A stretch of 64,000 nt of DNA from Rostratula benghalensis. Taxonomy: Eukaryota > Chordata > Aves > Charadriiformes > Rostratulidae. Where the stretch lies: the NCBI GenBank assembly GCA_013399305.1, contig VXAI01000273.1, positions 206,839 to 270,838 on the forward strand, read 5' to 3'. Positions 12,331 through 25,300 of the stretch are shown one piece after another. A program made the position numbers and the translations under genes. Within the stretch, counting starts at the first letter, position 1, and every line of letters starts with the position of its first letter. The notes under the pieces were generated by a model. That model saw nothing but the letters and a program-made list of their open reading frames with translations. It was not told where the DNA came from and did not search any database.

Positions 12331-13255
12331 TGCTTTGCCAAATTTGAAAAACATTTCATCCCCCATGTAAGAAAAAAAAAAAAGAAAAAAAAAAGATTTA
12401 TTCAGAAGTGTGATGGTAGTTGCCAGAAACGGCGTTCAGTGCTGAAATGTAAAAAATAAAATAAAATTTAAAAATCCTTTCTTGCAGCAATAAAAAAACC
12501 CCGTGAAACTCGCAAACTTGTAAAACTCTTCCCTACTGAAAAACAGGTTTTTTTTCTTAGCAGAAGGTTCTTGATAAACCAGTTACTACAAACTTGGGAT
12601 TTCAGCATCTCCTGTATGAGGAAAGGCTGAGAGAGATGGGACTCTTTAGCCTGGAGAAAGGGGGGCAAAAAGCACAAGCTGGAATATAGAAAGTTCCATT
12701 CAAATATGAGAAGAAACTTCTTTAGGGTGAGGGTGACAGCCCTGGAACAGACTGCCTAGGGAGGTTGTGGAGTCCCCTTCTCTCCAGATTTTCAAGACCC
12801 ACCTGGATGCAGTCCTGAGTGATGTGCTCTGGGCAATCCTGCTTTAGCAGGGGAGTTGGACTAGATGATCTCTAGAGGTCCCTTCCAACTCTGACAATTT
12901 CCATGAAAACAAAAAGTGTATCTTTCTTTTTAAAAGTGTATGAATGGCATGTAGGTTCAACATGGGACAGAGTTAAAATGCAAAATTATTTTGAATGGCT
13001 GGGGGCAGCTTCTGAGATGTGATATACTAAAGAAATGGGACAGGAAACACAGCATAATTTAAATCGCTTCATGTATGATAATCTGTGGGATTAAGCTATT
13101 TTTTTGCACTCTAGATCTTATGTAGGAGTGTACCTGTGCTTGAGGGCTGCAGTCCCATTTCTTGGTCCCATAGTTTGCCACATTTCCTAATTTTTGCTTT
13201 TTTAAACTCTTTTTCTTTCAAATTGTAATTACATTTATTTAATTTTCTTGCACAG
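11926..13255 (+). other. DNAJC24: DNAJC24 first intron (5'UTR intron), start inferred
   Basis: The start depends on the inferred CAG|GTGGGT donor. The end is set by the strong acceptor ttaattttcttgcacag (AG at 13254-13255). The intron includes the GC-rich tail of the CpG island, two A-rich runs near 12370-12400 and the CR1 fragment at 12.6-12.9 kb. No other coding signal was seen. Confidence 0.55.
12604..12906 (+). mobile_element. CR1 LINE 3'-end fragment (plus strand)
   Basis: About 300 bp matches the CR1 3' region in sense orientation: cctgtatgaggaaaggctga, then agcctggagaa, cctagggaggttgtggagtc, cacctggatgcagtcctg, and finally gactagatgatctctagagg and tcccttccaac. It is the longest and best-preserved CR1 piece in the window, 5'-truncated, and lies between the promoter and the first DNAJC24 coding exon. 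Confidence 0.93.
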
Positions 13256-13396
13256 TGCTACGAAAGTAATTTCAAAGACAGTCAGACTATGGCCTTTGAA
13301 AGGATAACACAGAAGGACTGGTACAAAATCCTGGGTGCAAAGCCATCAGACAGTCCAGCAGAACTAAAACGGAAGTACCAAAAACTTGCATTACTA
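13256..13396 (+). CDS. DNAJC24: DNAJC24 first coding exon (5'UTR 13256-13288, CDS from 13289)
   Basis: The acceptor is ttcttgcacag with AG at 13254-13255, and the donor is CTA|GTAAGT after 13396. The coding part specifies 36 residues, beginning MAFERITQKDWYKILG and ending KRKYQKLALL, which are helices I and II of the J domain. It ends in phase 0, immediately before the HPD-containing exon. The 33 bases before the ATG contain no in-frame stop, so an N-terminal extension from exon 1 is formally possible. Confidence 0.95.
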
Positions 13397-16300
13397 GTAA
13401 GTGTGGTTTTTATATTTATATACATCAATAAGATAATAATTGCAGGGGTTTTTTTTTACACTTCTTTGTATAAATATGAGTAATTGGAGTATGTTTATAA
13501 TACCAGTTCACTGATGCTGGTTTAAGTTTGAAATAAACATCTTGAGTTTCTGAGTTATCACAATATTTTGCAAAAAGGGATTGTGGTGTTCTGGTTCCAA
13601 AACACTCACATGTCTCCCAGCTTTGCTAAACATTCGTGAATGAACTGAGCTAAATACTGCTCATTGGGTGGTGGATAATCAGGTGCACAACTCAAAAAAG
13701 GTCATTGTTTGTAGCACATAGTTGTGAAATTTGCTCAATGATCCTTGTAGTATTCACTGTCATGTGTGTGGTTACAGTGCGCTGAATATATTAAAAATCA
13801 GATGCAATATATCTTCCTGATAGTCTGCAGTAGTGGAAAAGAAAATGTATAGGAGAAAAATATGTTACTATTAATTTTATTTATAAATTTCTGGTGCATT
13901 TTTGTGGAATCATCTTTTTGACCATGCATTTAGACTTGGTGTTATGTGAATTCTCTTATTTTTTCGGTGCTCCTGTTATATGTGTGTAAGAATCTCAAAG
14001 CTTTACCAGATTACTTTGTATTATTCTTGGTTCTTCTGTTTTACTCCTTCCCATGATTTCAGACTTTTTTTGCTCAAAAGATGCTTTGACCTGGTTTTCT
14101 GAGGAAAATGGGGTGTAATTTTTTTTTTACATTGTTGACCATTTTCAGCCAAATGTAATAGACAAATGGAATTCTCAAGGTAACTGAATTCCTAAGATCC
14201 TTGAAAACCATCAACCTGATAGAGAGGAAGGTGAGCAGAACTCATTTTTTTCCTTTAGGTAGCTGCTAGCTAGACTATTGGTATCAGCGTGGCATTAGAG
14301 AGCACATGCATGGTTAATCATGTTTGGTTTGAGGTGGCAGAATGACTGGAATAAGAAATTGGGATTTCTAAGTGAATTAAAGAGAATACTAGTCACTGAG
14401 AGACTGAGTTTTTTGAGTTGAAATGAACTAATGAGATGGTTTGGAGGGCGGGGGGGAGGTTGTTTGCTTGGGTCTTGTTAGGGTTTGGGCTTCTTTAAAT
14501 TTTTTTTTCTAGCCCTTGTGAAAACTGTTTTAAAAGTCTTTTCATCAGTATGTTCCAAATTTACACATTTAATACTCTTCCATTGAATTTGCTAAGCTGT
14601 CCTGCTGTACATCTCTTTCGCAGTGCCTCCTGCTGACTGATTTCTTTGTCTGAAACTGATCTATGTACTTAAGAGTCTTAAGTTTCAACACTTTACAAAA
14701 TAGTTGCATGCAGATATAGGACATAAATCCTTTGGTCCTCACTGCTAAACATTACAAGAATCAGTCTCGGAGAATGCTTTGGACACCAAGTTTCTTAGTT
14801 CAGCTTTTAATAGAAGTAGTTGTTTTCTTGCACCTCCTAATCTTTTTGTTTTACTGCATTAGTAGTAAAATGTGAAAAAATACTAACAATGATCTATTTG
14901 TCCTTAATGAAAACAATAGGGGGATCACAGTGTAAAATAAATCAGATAGAGGGCTACTTAAACTGAATACTGTGATGGAATTATTATATTTATTTTGCTA
15001 TGAATCTATGTATAATAGTGGAATTAAAATAATGTGTGAAGTATTGTTCAGGGCTTTTTGCCACAAAATGAAATTATGTCCTGCTTTTCCTGTACGATTT
15101 CTTTTTTAAATGAAACTGACCTTTTGCAATAGTGTTGTACTTTATTGTAATCATTTTGAAGTGTATAAAGTGAGAATCATTGGACTTTAGTACTGTCTTT
15201 TTACATCTATAACTGTAGTTTTAGAAGATGGAAATATTATTTTAATATAGGAGCTTTTCTTTAGAACCTGTGTATTTCCAAACTAATTGGTTAGTGCTCT
15301 TTATTTGAAAAGGCAGTGAGAAATGTTAGAGAATATGAAGGTAGTGGGTTTGGTTTTTTCTTTTGCTGTTTGGCTCAGGATGTTACCTGTGATGAATTCC
15401 TCTGACTTAAATAGCCACACTGGTGTTTACTCGTAGGTATTTTCTCCAAGACAGATCTGCTGCTTGTCTGTTGTTGTTACCGTACGTCCTGTCTCTATTC
15501 ATCCTTTTCTTTCAGCTGAGCTGTTGCAGACTCAACTTGTTTGTCTACTTACTGATACACCAGCTGGTACAGCCAGCCTAAAGTCTGTGAAAGCATGGTG
15601 GTAATAAAACAATAACTATTTTTATGCACCTTAAAAATGAATTGGCTATAGGAGTGACTGGAGACTATGCTACATACCTTCGCTAAAAGGTGTTCACATA
15701 GTACATAGTTACAGTGTGAAAGTCAGTGCCATGGTTGCTGAGTCCAAGGAATTCCATGGTTGAAAAAGTTGTTAGGTGTTCGTGAAAGAGAAGATTACCA
15801 TGGCATGTTAATGCAAAAAGTGCTCTCTCTGGTTCAGAAATCCATGAGCTATGCACTTCTGAATATTGGTGGAATACATAAGGAACTTGTTGTTGTATGT
15901 CCTATCCTGATACTATTCCCTAGGCATCTGCTGTTGATTGTTAGTCAGAGGCATAGCACTGGCTGGACCTCTCATCATACCTGTTGTGCCCTATTAATAG
16001 AAAGGAGCTCCCTTGCTCCCCAAGTAATGCTTGCACTTGGAGCCCTTGGTAGCTTCACACCTCTAACTGACAAAGTGCTCTGTTTGGTTTTCTAAAGCTG
16101 TTGCTGGAGGTAGTGGTGGCAGAAGTAGTAGTAGTACTAGTGAGAAGAGTGGGCAGTTTAAAAGCTGGACTAGTAGATGAGCTTAGCCTTGTATTGCTTA
16201 GTAAAATGTTTCATGACAAACTATATCGTTAGTACAGAAAGTTTTCTGGCTTACATATAGCAGCAGAAGTTAACATACAGAAGAGTGATACTGTGCTAAT

Positions 16301-19300
16301 TACCTTAAACTCCTAAAGTTTATAAAGCAACTTGCATCTTGGATACAAATTGCAATTAATATGGTATTAATTCTGTAATCTTGAATATTTTTATCACAGA
16401 TGTTCATTAGCATCAAGCATAATAGATGATGGAATTTATTTTTTAAAATAATTCTGCTGTTAAAATAAAAGTGGCAAATGTCTGAGTCCAAGCCTTCTTC
16501 AAATGATCCCCAGTGCTTCATGTTCAGCATTTGCTTTTTGCCATCTGCTATTTTCTGTTTGTCAACACATGTAGCTTAACATCTTGAATAAACAGGCAGA
16601 TGTAAATTTCCAAAGCTAAAAAGAGTTGGAGATCTTGCCATATGTCGTCCAAAAGATAACTGTATTTGTAGTTAAATCTCAGGAATGACCTTAATAATAC
16701 AAAGTAGTACGCAATTAAAAATGGTTGAATTGTTGATTTGTAAGAATTATTTCATAGGGGCAAATGAGCTTACATTGATTAATTCTAAAATATAACTTGT
16801 TTCTGTCAAGTCTAAAAACATTGATGATGAAAAACATTAATAGCTCATAGTAAATAAAACTCTGCATATGCGCCCTGCTAGAGTGAATGCATTTGCTTAC
16901 AGGTTTGTAATATTTTGCTTTGCTGCACGCACTTTTTTCAGCTAGTCTGGTCACAACATGTTTCAGTGAATCATTTTACTACAGATAATGTCAATTCCAT
17001 CTTTAAGAATAGTATTAATTTAATACAGAAACTAGCACAGGTTTGGCCTAAAAATAGTCATACTGGGTTTTTTTCCTTTCTCACTTTCTGAGTATTTAAG
17101 TAAAAGTAAATATTTATAAGATTTCCTTACAACTTAATGAAACTTAAATTTATTTCTTTTAAATTTGTGTGCTTATGTGACAGATACCTGGATCATCTTG
17201 ATACTTTATTACTGTAGCACTCAATAGCAGCCGAAGATGACAGACTTTTGGGCAGAAGCAATTTTATAAATAGCTTATTTTTAAAACTAAATCAAACTTT
17301 TGTGTCTGCTAGCTCATGCTGTGATGTCTTCTCTAGCACAGAGCTTCAGCCAGGAATTCTGAAAGAAAAAAGAAAAAAAAGGTGTATTTTGTAATCAACG
17401 TAACTATGCAAGGATTACTTGATTGGCTGATGTAGGTTCATGCTAAAGTGCTTTCTGAGGCACAGAAGACTTGCAGTTTCCATGCTCTGAAAGGAATCAT
17501 AATAAATGTTGATAATTAATATGTTGCCTAAGCAGTAGGAGTTTGGTCTTTAATCTGTCCTTTGAACATGCTGATGAGTTTGAACATACAGTCTTTATAT
17601 CCATGGTTACATATACATCAGTTTCAACAAGATTTCTTAAATGGAGATCTATACTTAGTTTTTCAGGGTATCCATACAGCTTTTAGGAAGGACAGTGCTT
17701 ATGTTTTTTACTGAATGTGTATAAAATTAGCAAAGCATGAATCTCCATGAAAAAAAAATTACCCATCTTACTATTGACACAATTACATCTCCTTTTATTC
17801 TAGCACTTTGTGGTCAAAGAACAAGTTGCTAGATTGTTTTCAAATTTTACTGTAGCTGCTCTATATCTGAAAACTGCATTTCACAGGGAATAAAGTCCCC
17901 AAACACATAAGCTTTGTCTAGCTTAAAATCAGGTGTTGGTTCCTGTTGATGTTGCTGATATTATAGGATACCTTTCAACTGGAAAAAAAATTATTGTGCA
18001 GGAAAATTATATGCTGCTGTTACAATGTATGCCCTAATTTTAAAGAAAATCCATGTAATTTGAGCAGTATGCAAGAAGCTCTTATTTTTAATATGGTAAG
18101 GAAATAAAACGTGCCATTTAACACACAGTGTTACAAAGATTGTATTTTTATCAGAAGGGGTGAAGTGTGCATGGGAATACAAAGTGTTCAGGTGATCACT
18201 TTGTTTGAAAAAGTAGAACATTTGAAAACAGTATCAGGTGTGAGCGAGTGACTTAGCAACAATAAAAAGGACATTAATAGAAATTCAATTTAATGAAACA
18301 AAGTAACCTCAAGACGAGATTGTTCCATTGAGCTTGTGTAGAAGAATGGTGTCTATCTGGAGAGAAGGTTGGTTGCAGACTTACTTAAACATCTACATTC
18401 TGCAAGCACAAGAAACGCAGAGTGTATTTAGGTAAAGTTAAAGATCCACTTCCATGATTGTTGTGTTAAAGTTTGTTCTAAAACAAATTTCCCGCCTGGA
18501 CCCGTTCCTGTGTGACCTGATCTAGGTGTTCCTGCTCCAGCCGGGGGATTGGAGTAGATGAGCTTTCAAGGTCCCTTCCAATCCCTGATAGTCTGTGATT
18601 CTGTGAATTCAGTGTTACTCCTGAAAGCACTTGCCTGCTGAGGAACTTCTTTTCAAGCTGAATTTAAATTAAGAATTTGAATCTTTAAAATGAAAACACT
18701 TTGAGCTTGGATCAGAAGTCTCATAATAATGGCTTTTCATACTGAAAATTATGCAGTGTGTGTATTCCTTTTTAAATAGCTTTTGCAGGTTGTATTTTTT
18801 TACTTTTTGTCTGACTAGCAGCATACTTGTTAGAGGTACTTAACAGATCAACATGCTTAGCTAACTCTAGTTTTGGCTGACTTGAAGAAAATGGGTTTTG
18901 CAATTTGACAGTGTAAACAGAACACGGTCAGTGCAGCCTGGCTGTAAATGCAGTAAATACAATTGTGACAGAGAGAAAGATAAGCCACTAAGTTTAATAC
19001 AAAGGACTGTTGTTTTGACACCCTGGGTAGTTTTAGTTTGAGCTGTTCTTTACATCTGATTTACTACATATGAACTTGAAAATATAGCCCATTTGTATTT
19101 TATTAAAGTTGGGACTTTTAAAAATAGGTTATTAGCTTATGTAGTACATAATGAAGGTCAGCGTTAGAGCAGCCACTAGTTCAAACAGTTGGATTAGCTG
19201 GATCACAGTCATGCTGATGTCCCTGCTGATGTTAAGGCTCTGAGAGCTTTTGTTAGATTCCTCTACCTGGCTTTGATTGTTGGGTTGGGGTTTTTTCATG

Positions 19301-22300
19301 GTGGTTGATGTTTTATTTTTTTCTTACATCAGAAGAGGTTGTTACGATGTTCTATAGTAAGTCTGAAGAACAAGTGTTTTGCCCTGGCAATGACTGTGTT
19401 GCAGTAATGGGAACTTTTCTCAGTCTGAATGGTTTCACAAATTGTTATGTCAAAATGGTACATAAAAGCCAAACGTTCTGGAGGTGTGCGCTCCTGGCCA
19501 CGTGCAGTGATACAGGCTGCTGCATGGGAGCCAAAGCTCCTGCTCGCTCAGTTGGAATTGTGTGAAGATTTAATGCTGGTGGCAGTTGGTCCTTGGTCCT
19601 TACATGCTCTCCTTAGGGTAGCTGGCCAATGGGAGCATGTGTTTTACATAATTAGGCATCTGGCTAATCAAATGAAATGCAGTGATTAACCAACTAGTGC
19701 TCTGATTGGTCAGCAACCAGCTGGAAGGCATACTCTGAAAGCATCCTGTACAAGAACAGGCTGAGAAAGCTCTCCTGATTTGCAGAAGGGGGCAGGGGAA
19801 GAGAGATCATGGCTGTAGGTGAAGAGAAAAAGGGTGTATGTAGTAAGGCATCAGAGTATGGAAAGGGGTGTTTGACTATTTTGGCATGTCACCTGCAGTA
19901 CTGCTTTATTAGAGGTGTCTGTCCACCATATCTCAGTTCATATGGAGTAATGTCTCACTTCTCATTACGTTGTAGTGTGTAATTTTTTAATTGATTTTTA
20001 AAAATGTAGGTGAATTTTAAGATGCGGATGGTGTGAATAACAGAAAGTTATATTTAACTGCTATGTAGAATATGAGAAAACCCAGAGCGTCACAAAATAA
20101 AACAAGTAATATATTGCTTATCTAGATAGTTCAGCCAGTTGTGCAAATAATGTTAATTTGGAAAATTATCTCTAATCTGTTTACTGACTGGGTTATTGTC
20201 CATAGTTTATTTGTTGTGATGAGCAGCATTTGTTATGATACTTTGCAGGATACATCCTAGTACAGAGGATGCTCTGTAGTTTTAAAGTACATCCGTGAGA
20301 AGAGAATGGGCATTAGGCAATTGAAATGTGAGATTAGCCAGTGTGTGCTTTGCCTTTAATGTCATTTATGCTCTGCAAAGGAATCTGATGCCTCTCTTGA
20401 ATATTTTGTGCACTGCTGATTGTAACAACATATTAAAAATAGTCTATGCTTTCTTTGATAGACTTTTTGTGCAAGGTGTTCCATACTTATATACATTCAC
20501 TGTGTCCTGAGCTAGTGTAAGATTAAAGTTCTGATTAAAAATAAGATCTTAAGTGTGAGTTTATTAAATCCCAGAAAGACATTGCTTTACTTAATATCTG
20601 GAAGTGTTCTTTCAGCACTTCTAAAGACACATTGGAGTGGTTTTGTATTGCACGATGTGCTTTTTATCTCATTTATTTCAGATGCTTCATTTTAGAAAAA
20701 TCATGTAGTAGAAGATAAGAATTTAAGCACGAGGAAGGAAGCTGAAAAGACCAGTATAATGTTTTCACATAAGTAGATGGTCTGATTATTCTGACTTTTG
20801 AGCAGCCACAGTCAAGAGTACCTTGAATTGTTCAAAATTTTCAAAAAAAATTCAGAAAGTTTCAAAAAAACTGTCTAAGTGCCTGCTTCTGAAATTTTAA
20901 GCAGTGGGTCAATTATTTAAAAAAGCTATAATCTCAGAACATAACTTTGAAGAATAAACACTAAGAACAGTATAAGATATCTTGAAATAACTGTGTTTAT
21001 ATAAGGATCTCTTGTTGCTACGAAATTAAATTGGCCATGTTTATGTTGAATCTGAAATAGTTATTAGAATTTTAAAATACTGCAGTATGATGTAGTACCT
21101 TAAAAAGCTTAGTGTTTTGGGGACTTGTGTATTGATTGATTGATTTAGTTAGTTATAGATCTAAAGAAATTATATATATAATTTTGCCTTCTGATTAAAA
21201 TATGTTAAAATTACATTTAAAATCACTTATGGAAATTTACAAATGCAACACATCCTTTCTTTCCTTCATCTTTAGAGTAAAAAAATCATGATCTGAATGA
21301 CATAAAAAGTGTCCCATCCTCCATGTGTTATCTTTTCCTTGCCTCAGTAGGTCACGAATGGTTTCTGAGCTCCCATTGAACCCAAATGCTCAGCAGATAT
21401 GAGCTCATTTGAACTGATTTAATGCAGAAGTGAATTCTTATACCTGAAGGGGTGTCTTGTCGGACGCTTTGTAGATGGCTTGTATTACTATAGCAAGAAA
21501 TTTCAGCTTTTCTGTTTGTAGCCTGCCAGTCATTTGGATAAACTATGTATCATTTAATTCTCAGTATGTTAAAAGTGACACTTGAAGGCTGAAAAGTCAA
21601 TACTTGAGTATTAAAAATTGACCATTGTTTGTTGTTCCCAATAAATTAACAGTAATAAAAAAAAAATCATGGTCTGTATTGGATTTATGACCTAAGGATG
21701 TCCATAGTCAAAGAAGGTAAAGAGGAATGATTTTTCTGAGCAGTGTCTTAGCTAAACAGTTTTCTTTTCTTGACGAAAACATTAAACAGTAACTAATTAG
21801 GTGTTTGAGGAGAGACTGAACAATAGTTCCTCATCTAAGGATGAGAAACTTAACTTCTGTCAGAGCATGCCAGCAATCCAGTCTTATTTCCTACTGCCAA
21901 GGGAGACCAATGTGAAATAGGAGCTTGATACAATTTTCTCAGTAGAACTGTGTCTTCTGTAAATGTTGCTATTGAAACTTAATAATGAAAACGTTGGATC
22001 ATTCCTCTACAGTTGCTGATCTCTCCTAGGTGATGACTACCTTTTCACCTACATGCCCTTGACCAAAATGGGGAATTCTCTAAGGCTAAGCCATCTATAT
22101 GGTGTGCTTATCATATATCAGTGGCAAAGAGATCAATAATAAATTCCGTTAAGTGAGCAGAGTATGCTGCTGTTGCATGATTTCCTTGAGTCATCTGGAA
22201 GGTATGTCCTTTTAGTAGTTATGAGGAGACACTGCCAAAGCTGTTTCCTTGCTGCAAATGGAGAAATTTACCAACTGCAACTAACCTCAAATTAGAAGTT

Positions 22301-25300
22301 AAATTAACACTGAACTACTGAACTAGTGATCAATCCAGATGTGAATGCATCCTTTAAGCAATTAGTGTGAGTAAATCCAATCCAAACTAGATGCAAAGTT
22401 TATGCGATTCTCTGGTTTCTGTTTGAAATTGTTTTGTCCCTATGGTTGTGAAATTTTGAAATAACCGAATGCTGGTGTGTTTTTGGGTTAAATTGTTTAA
22501 GCACTAGTGTGATATCCATGGAATGGAGTGTTTGTGCAGTAGTCATTGAATACTTCAGCGCCTCTGATTTTAAAGCTTGAAACATCTCAAGATGCTGTAG
22601 ACTTATTGGGATTGCCTAAGATAAGAAAATATTGTCTGTACAACAGGCTGTGGTGCTGTGGGTTGGGTTGGGTTTTTTTGATATAGTACAACATGTTTAC
22701 TAATGTATCTCTCAAGCTGCCTTATAAATGGTAGTTGATTTCTTCATGGTTTTTGCACCCGGATGTTTGGAACAGAGTGCTAAATTCTGATAATATTTAG
22801 CTTTTTGTGCACATTTTCAAAGTTAAAATTTGACTGGTGCCTAACCCATTTTTTTGAGATCGTGAATGGCTTCACACACTGTAGAGATTCTCTCTATATA
22901 TTGCTCCTATATTGCTTCATCCACTACTGTATGTAGCAGCTGGAAAAGTTCATGCTAATTTTTTCAGTAGTTTAAGTAACCCCATCTATTTGGGTTTTGT
23001 TGTGTGTTTTGGTTTTGTTGGTTTTTTGGTTTTGTTTTTAATAATGCAATACAACATTCTGGTGTTTGCTTTCACATGAAAGTAGTATTTTCCTAAACTA
23101 CTTTCCTAACAATTTGTGTAACTGGCATTGTTGTATGACTTGGGCTACATTAACTTCTGCCTAAACAACTGAACAGCATTTAATATGACATTTAATAGTG
23201 TTAGTTGTAAGCAACAGGGGCCAGAAATTTAAAAGGAGCTTTTAAAATTCCCTTTGTATTTCTATTTTTGCCTTTATACTGCTGTAAGGTTTAAAATGTT
23301 TCCCTTCTTTCCTTTGCTAGTTTTTGGCAGTTTTCTTATAGCTTTATCTTCTCCTGCTGTGCAGCACAGTTTCCAAAAGGCTTTTTAAGCTTTTGAGGCT
23401 CTTGGGTGGCTCTTCATAGGAAAATAAGGAGCCATGGAAGCATAAGGAAATGAATGAGAAACTGTTTCTAAAGATGGACTTTCTGATAACTGTGGGTTCT
23501 GTTTTCTCTCCTTATGTTCATACTTTCATTAGCCAAATTAATCTTTGCTTCTATTTATACAACAACAGTTGATCTTCTTTTGTATCACTAAAACCTAAAA
23601 CTTTTACATTTACATTTACATTTCAGCATTAAGTTTGTTCAAGAGCTGAGAAGGATGAGAAGCGTGAATATTTAATATGGAAGTTATGTGCTTGCTGCTT
23701 TGTTGGACACTTCTCAGTCTAATGGGGTTAGATCTTCTCAGAGACTGGGGAATGAAGGGGGAAGAACCAAGAGTTCGTTACTGAGGTTTCTATGAGACGG
23801 AGTAGTTATTGCTGCTGCAGAAATGTGGCCCATTCCCCTTGCCAATGCAATAGGTTGTTTTTCTCATCATAAGAAAGTTTCCAAACAAGAATCTGCAATC
23901 ACCTGGTTTTGCAGGGGGACTTGGGGCACCTGTAAGTACCAGATTCATGGAATGTTTCCTTGAACAGAGTGGGGACCCGCTGGCCGTAGCTGAGACTAAG
24001 AAGAGTGTGTAAGGTCAAAATGGTTGTATCATACTACTACAGTACCATGATAAATTAATTGCCTGATATAATCTTTAGGTTATATATAATAATCTTTAGG
24101 TTATATATAATAATCTTTAGGTTATTATATTTATATTATATTTAGATTATATATAATCTTTAGATTTTAATGATTTACTGCAGAGAATAGTCTTTTTCAT
24201 TAGAAATCACTTATTGGTGACCAGCTCTGCAATTACAGGATTTCTACAAGTAGCATCAAATTGAAAGTGATCATTTCCATGGAAGTTTAAATTTACTTCT
24301 GTGAAAGTACAGTCAGAATTACGGTGGCAATCCTGCTGATACTAAAGTTAAATATATAACACGAGTATGAAAAGATGGTGATTTTGGCAACAGACACTAA
24401 GTATAGAGAAGGTAAGGCATTTCTCCAGACTTTTCAGATGCCTCTCAGCTCAAACTCATACCCAACTTGATGGAAGGTTGAGATTTTTCCAGTGAATAAT
24501 ATAACCATTCAAAACTCTGGGCAGAAATTAAGGTTATCAACCTGTCTGATTTAAATGTGAAAGATGTTGTGGTGAAATTCTTGGCTTAACTGGAGAGAAG
24601 GTTGAGGAAGTTTAAAGTGTGTTTAAGCAAGATAACTTAAAAAAAAAGTCCAAGATGAAAATTAATGAGTTTATGACAGTGTAATTTGTTCTATGATTTA
24701 TTTTTTTTTAATTCCACTTTAGAGGACTCCAGTAATTTTCAAGATTTTGCAGCATCGGATTGACAGTATCATCCTCTGTGTTTTCACAGTTCTGTGGGCT
24801 GCATAACTGTTGCATATTGCCATGTACATCTAATCCTAACTTTTTTTTTTTTTTTTTATTGTGACTATTTTTAAAATAGCAAGTTGGGCTGTCTGGGGGT
24901 GTTTTCTTCAGAAATTATTCATGTGGTGACGAATAACTAAAATGCTATGGAAAAATTCCTTTTTTTCCCCTATGTACTGTCTTGATGATGGTTTGCTGCA
25001 AATACCTTGAGTTGCAGCAAATATTTCCTTATAGTAAGAGCTATAGCAGCAGTCATATTATCAGGAATATTTCTATTCTGATGGTTCTTATTTGTCTCAA
25101 GTTGGAGACCTGCTGTGCTGGATGTTGCATATGGCAGTGGTTGTCTCTGGCCTGAAGGTACAGAGAAGATTAATAACGTGTGTAAAACATGGAAGTAGTT
25201 GAATATTGTGTGGGAAGCTGAAGCTGAGGTTGATACTTGCATAACAATTCCTGCTTATGGCACGCTGTAAAGGAGAAGAAAAGGAGAAGAATGGACTCCA

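Noticed and set aside
15760..16095. 111-codon plus-strand open frame in the long DNAJC24 intron
   Set aside because: No recognised domain, no conserved motif, no supporting splice signals. Treated as chance.
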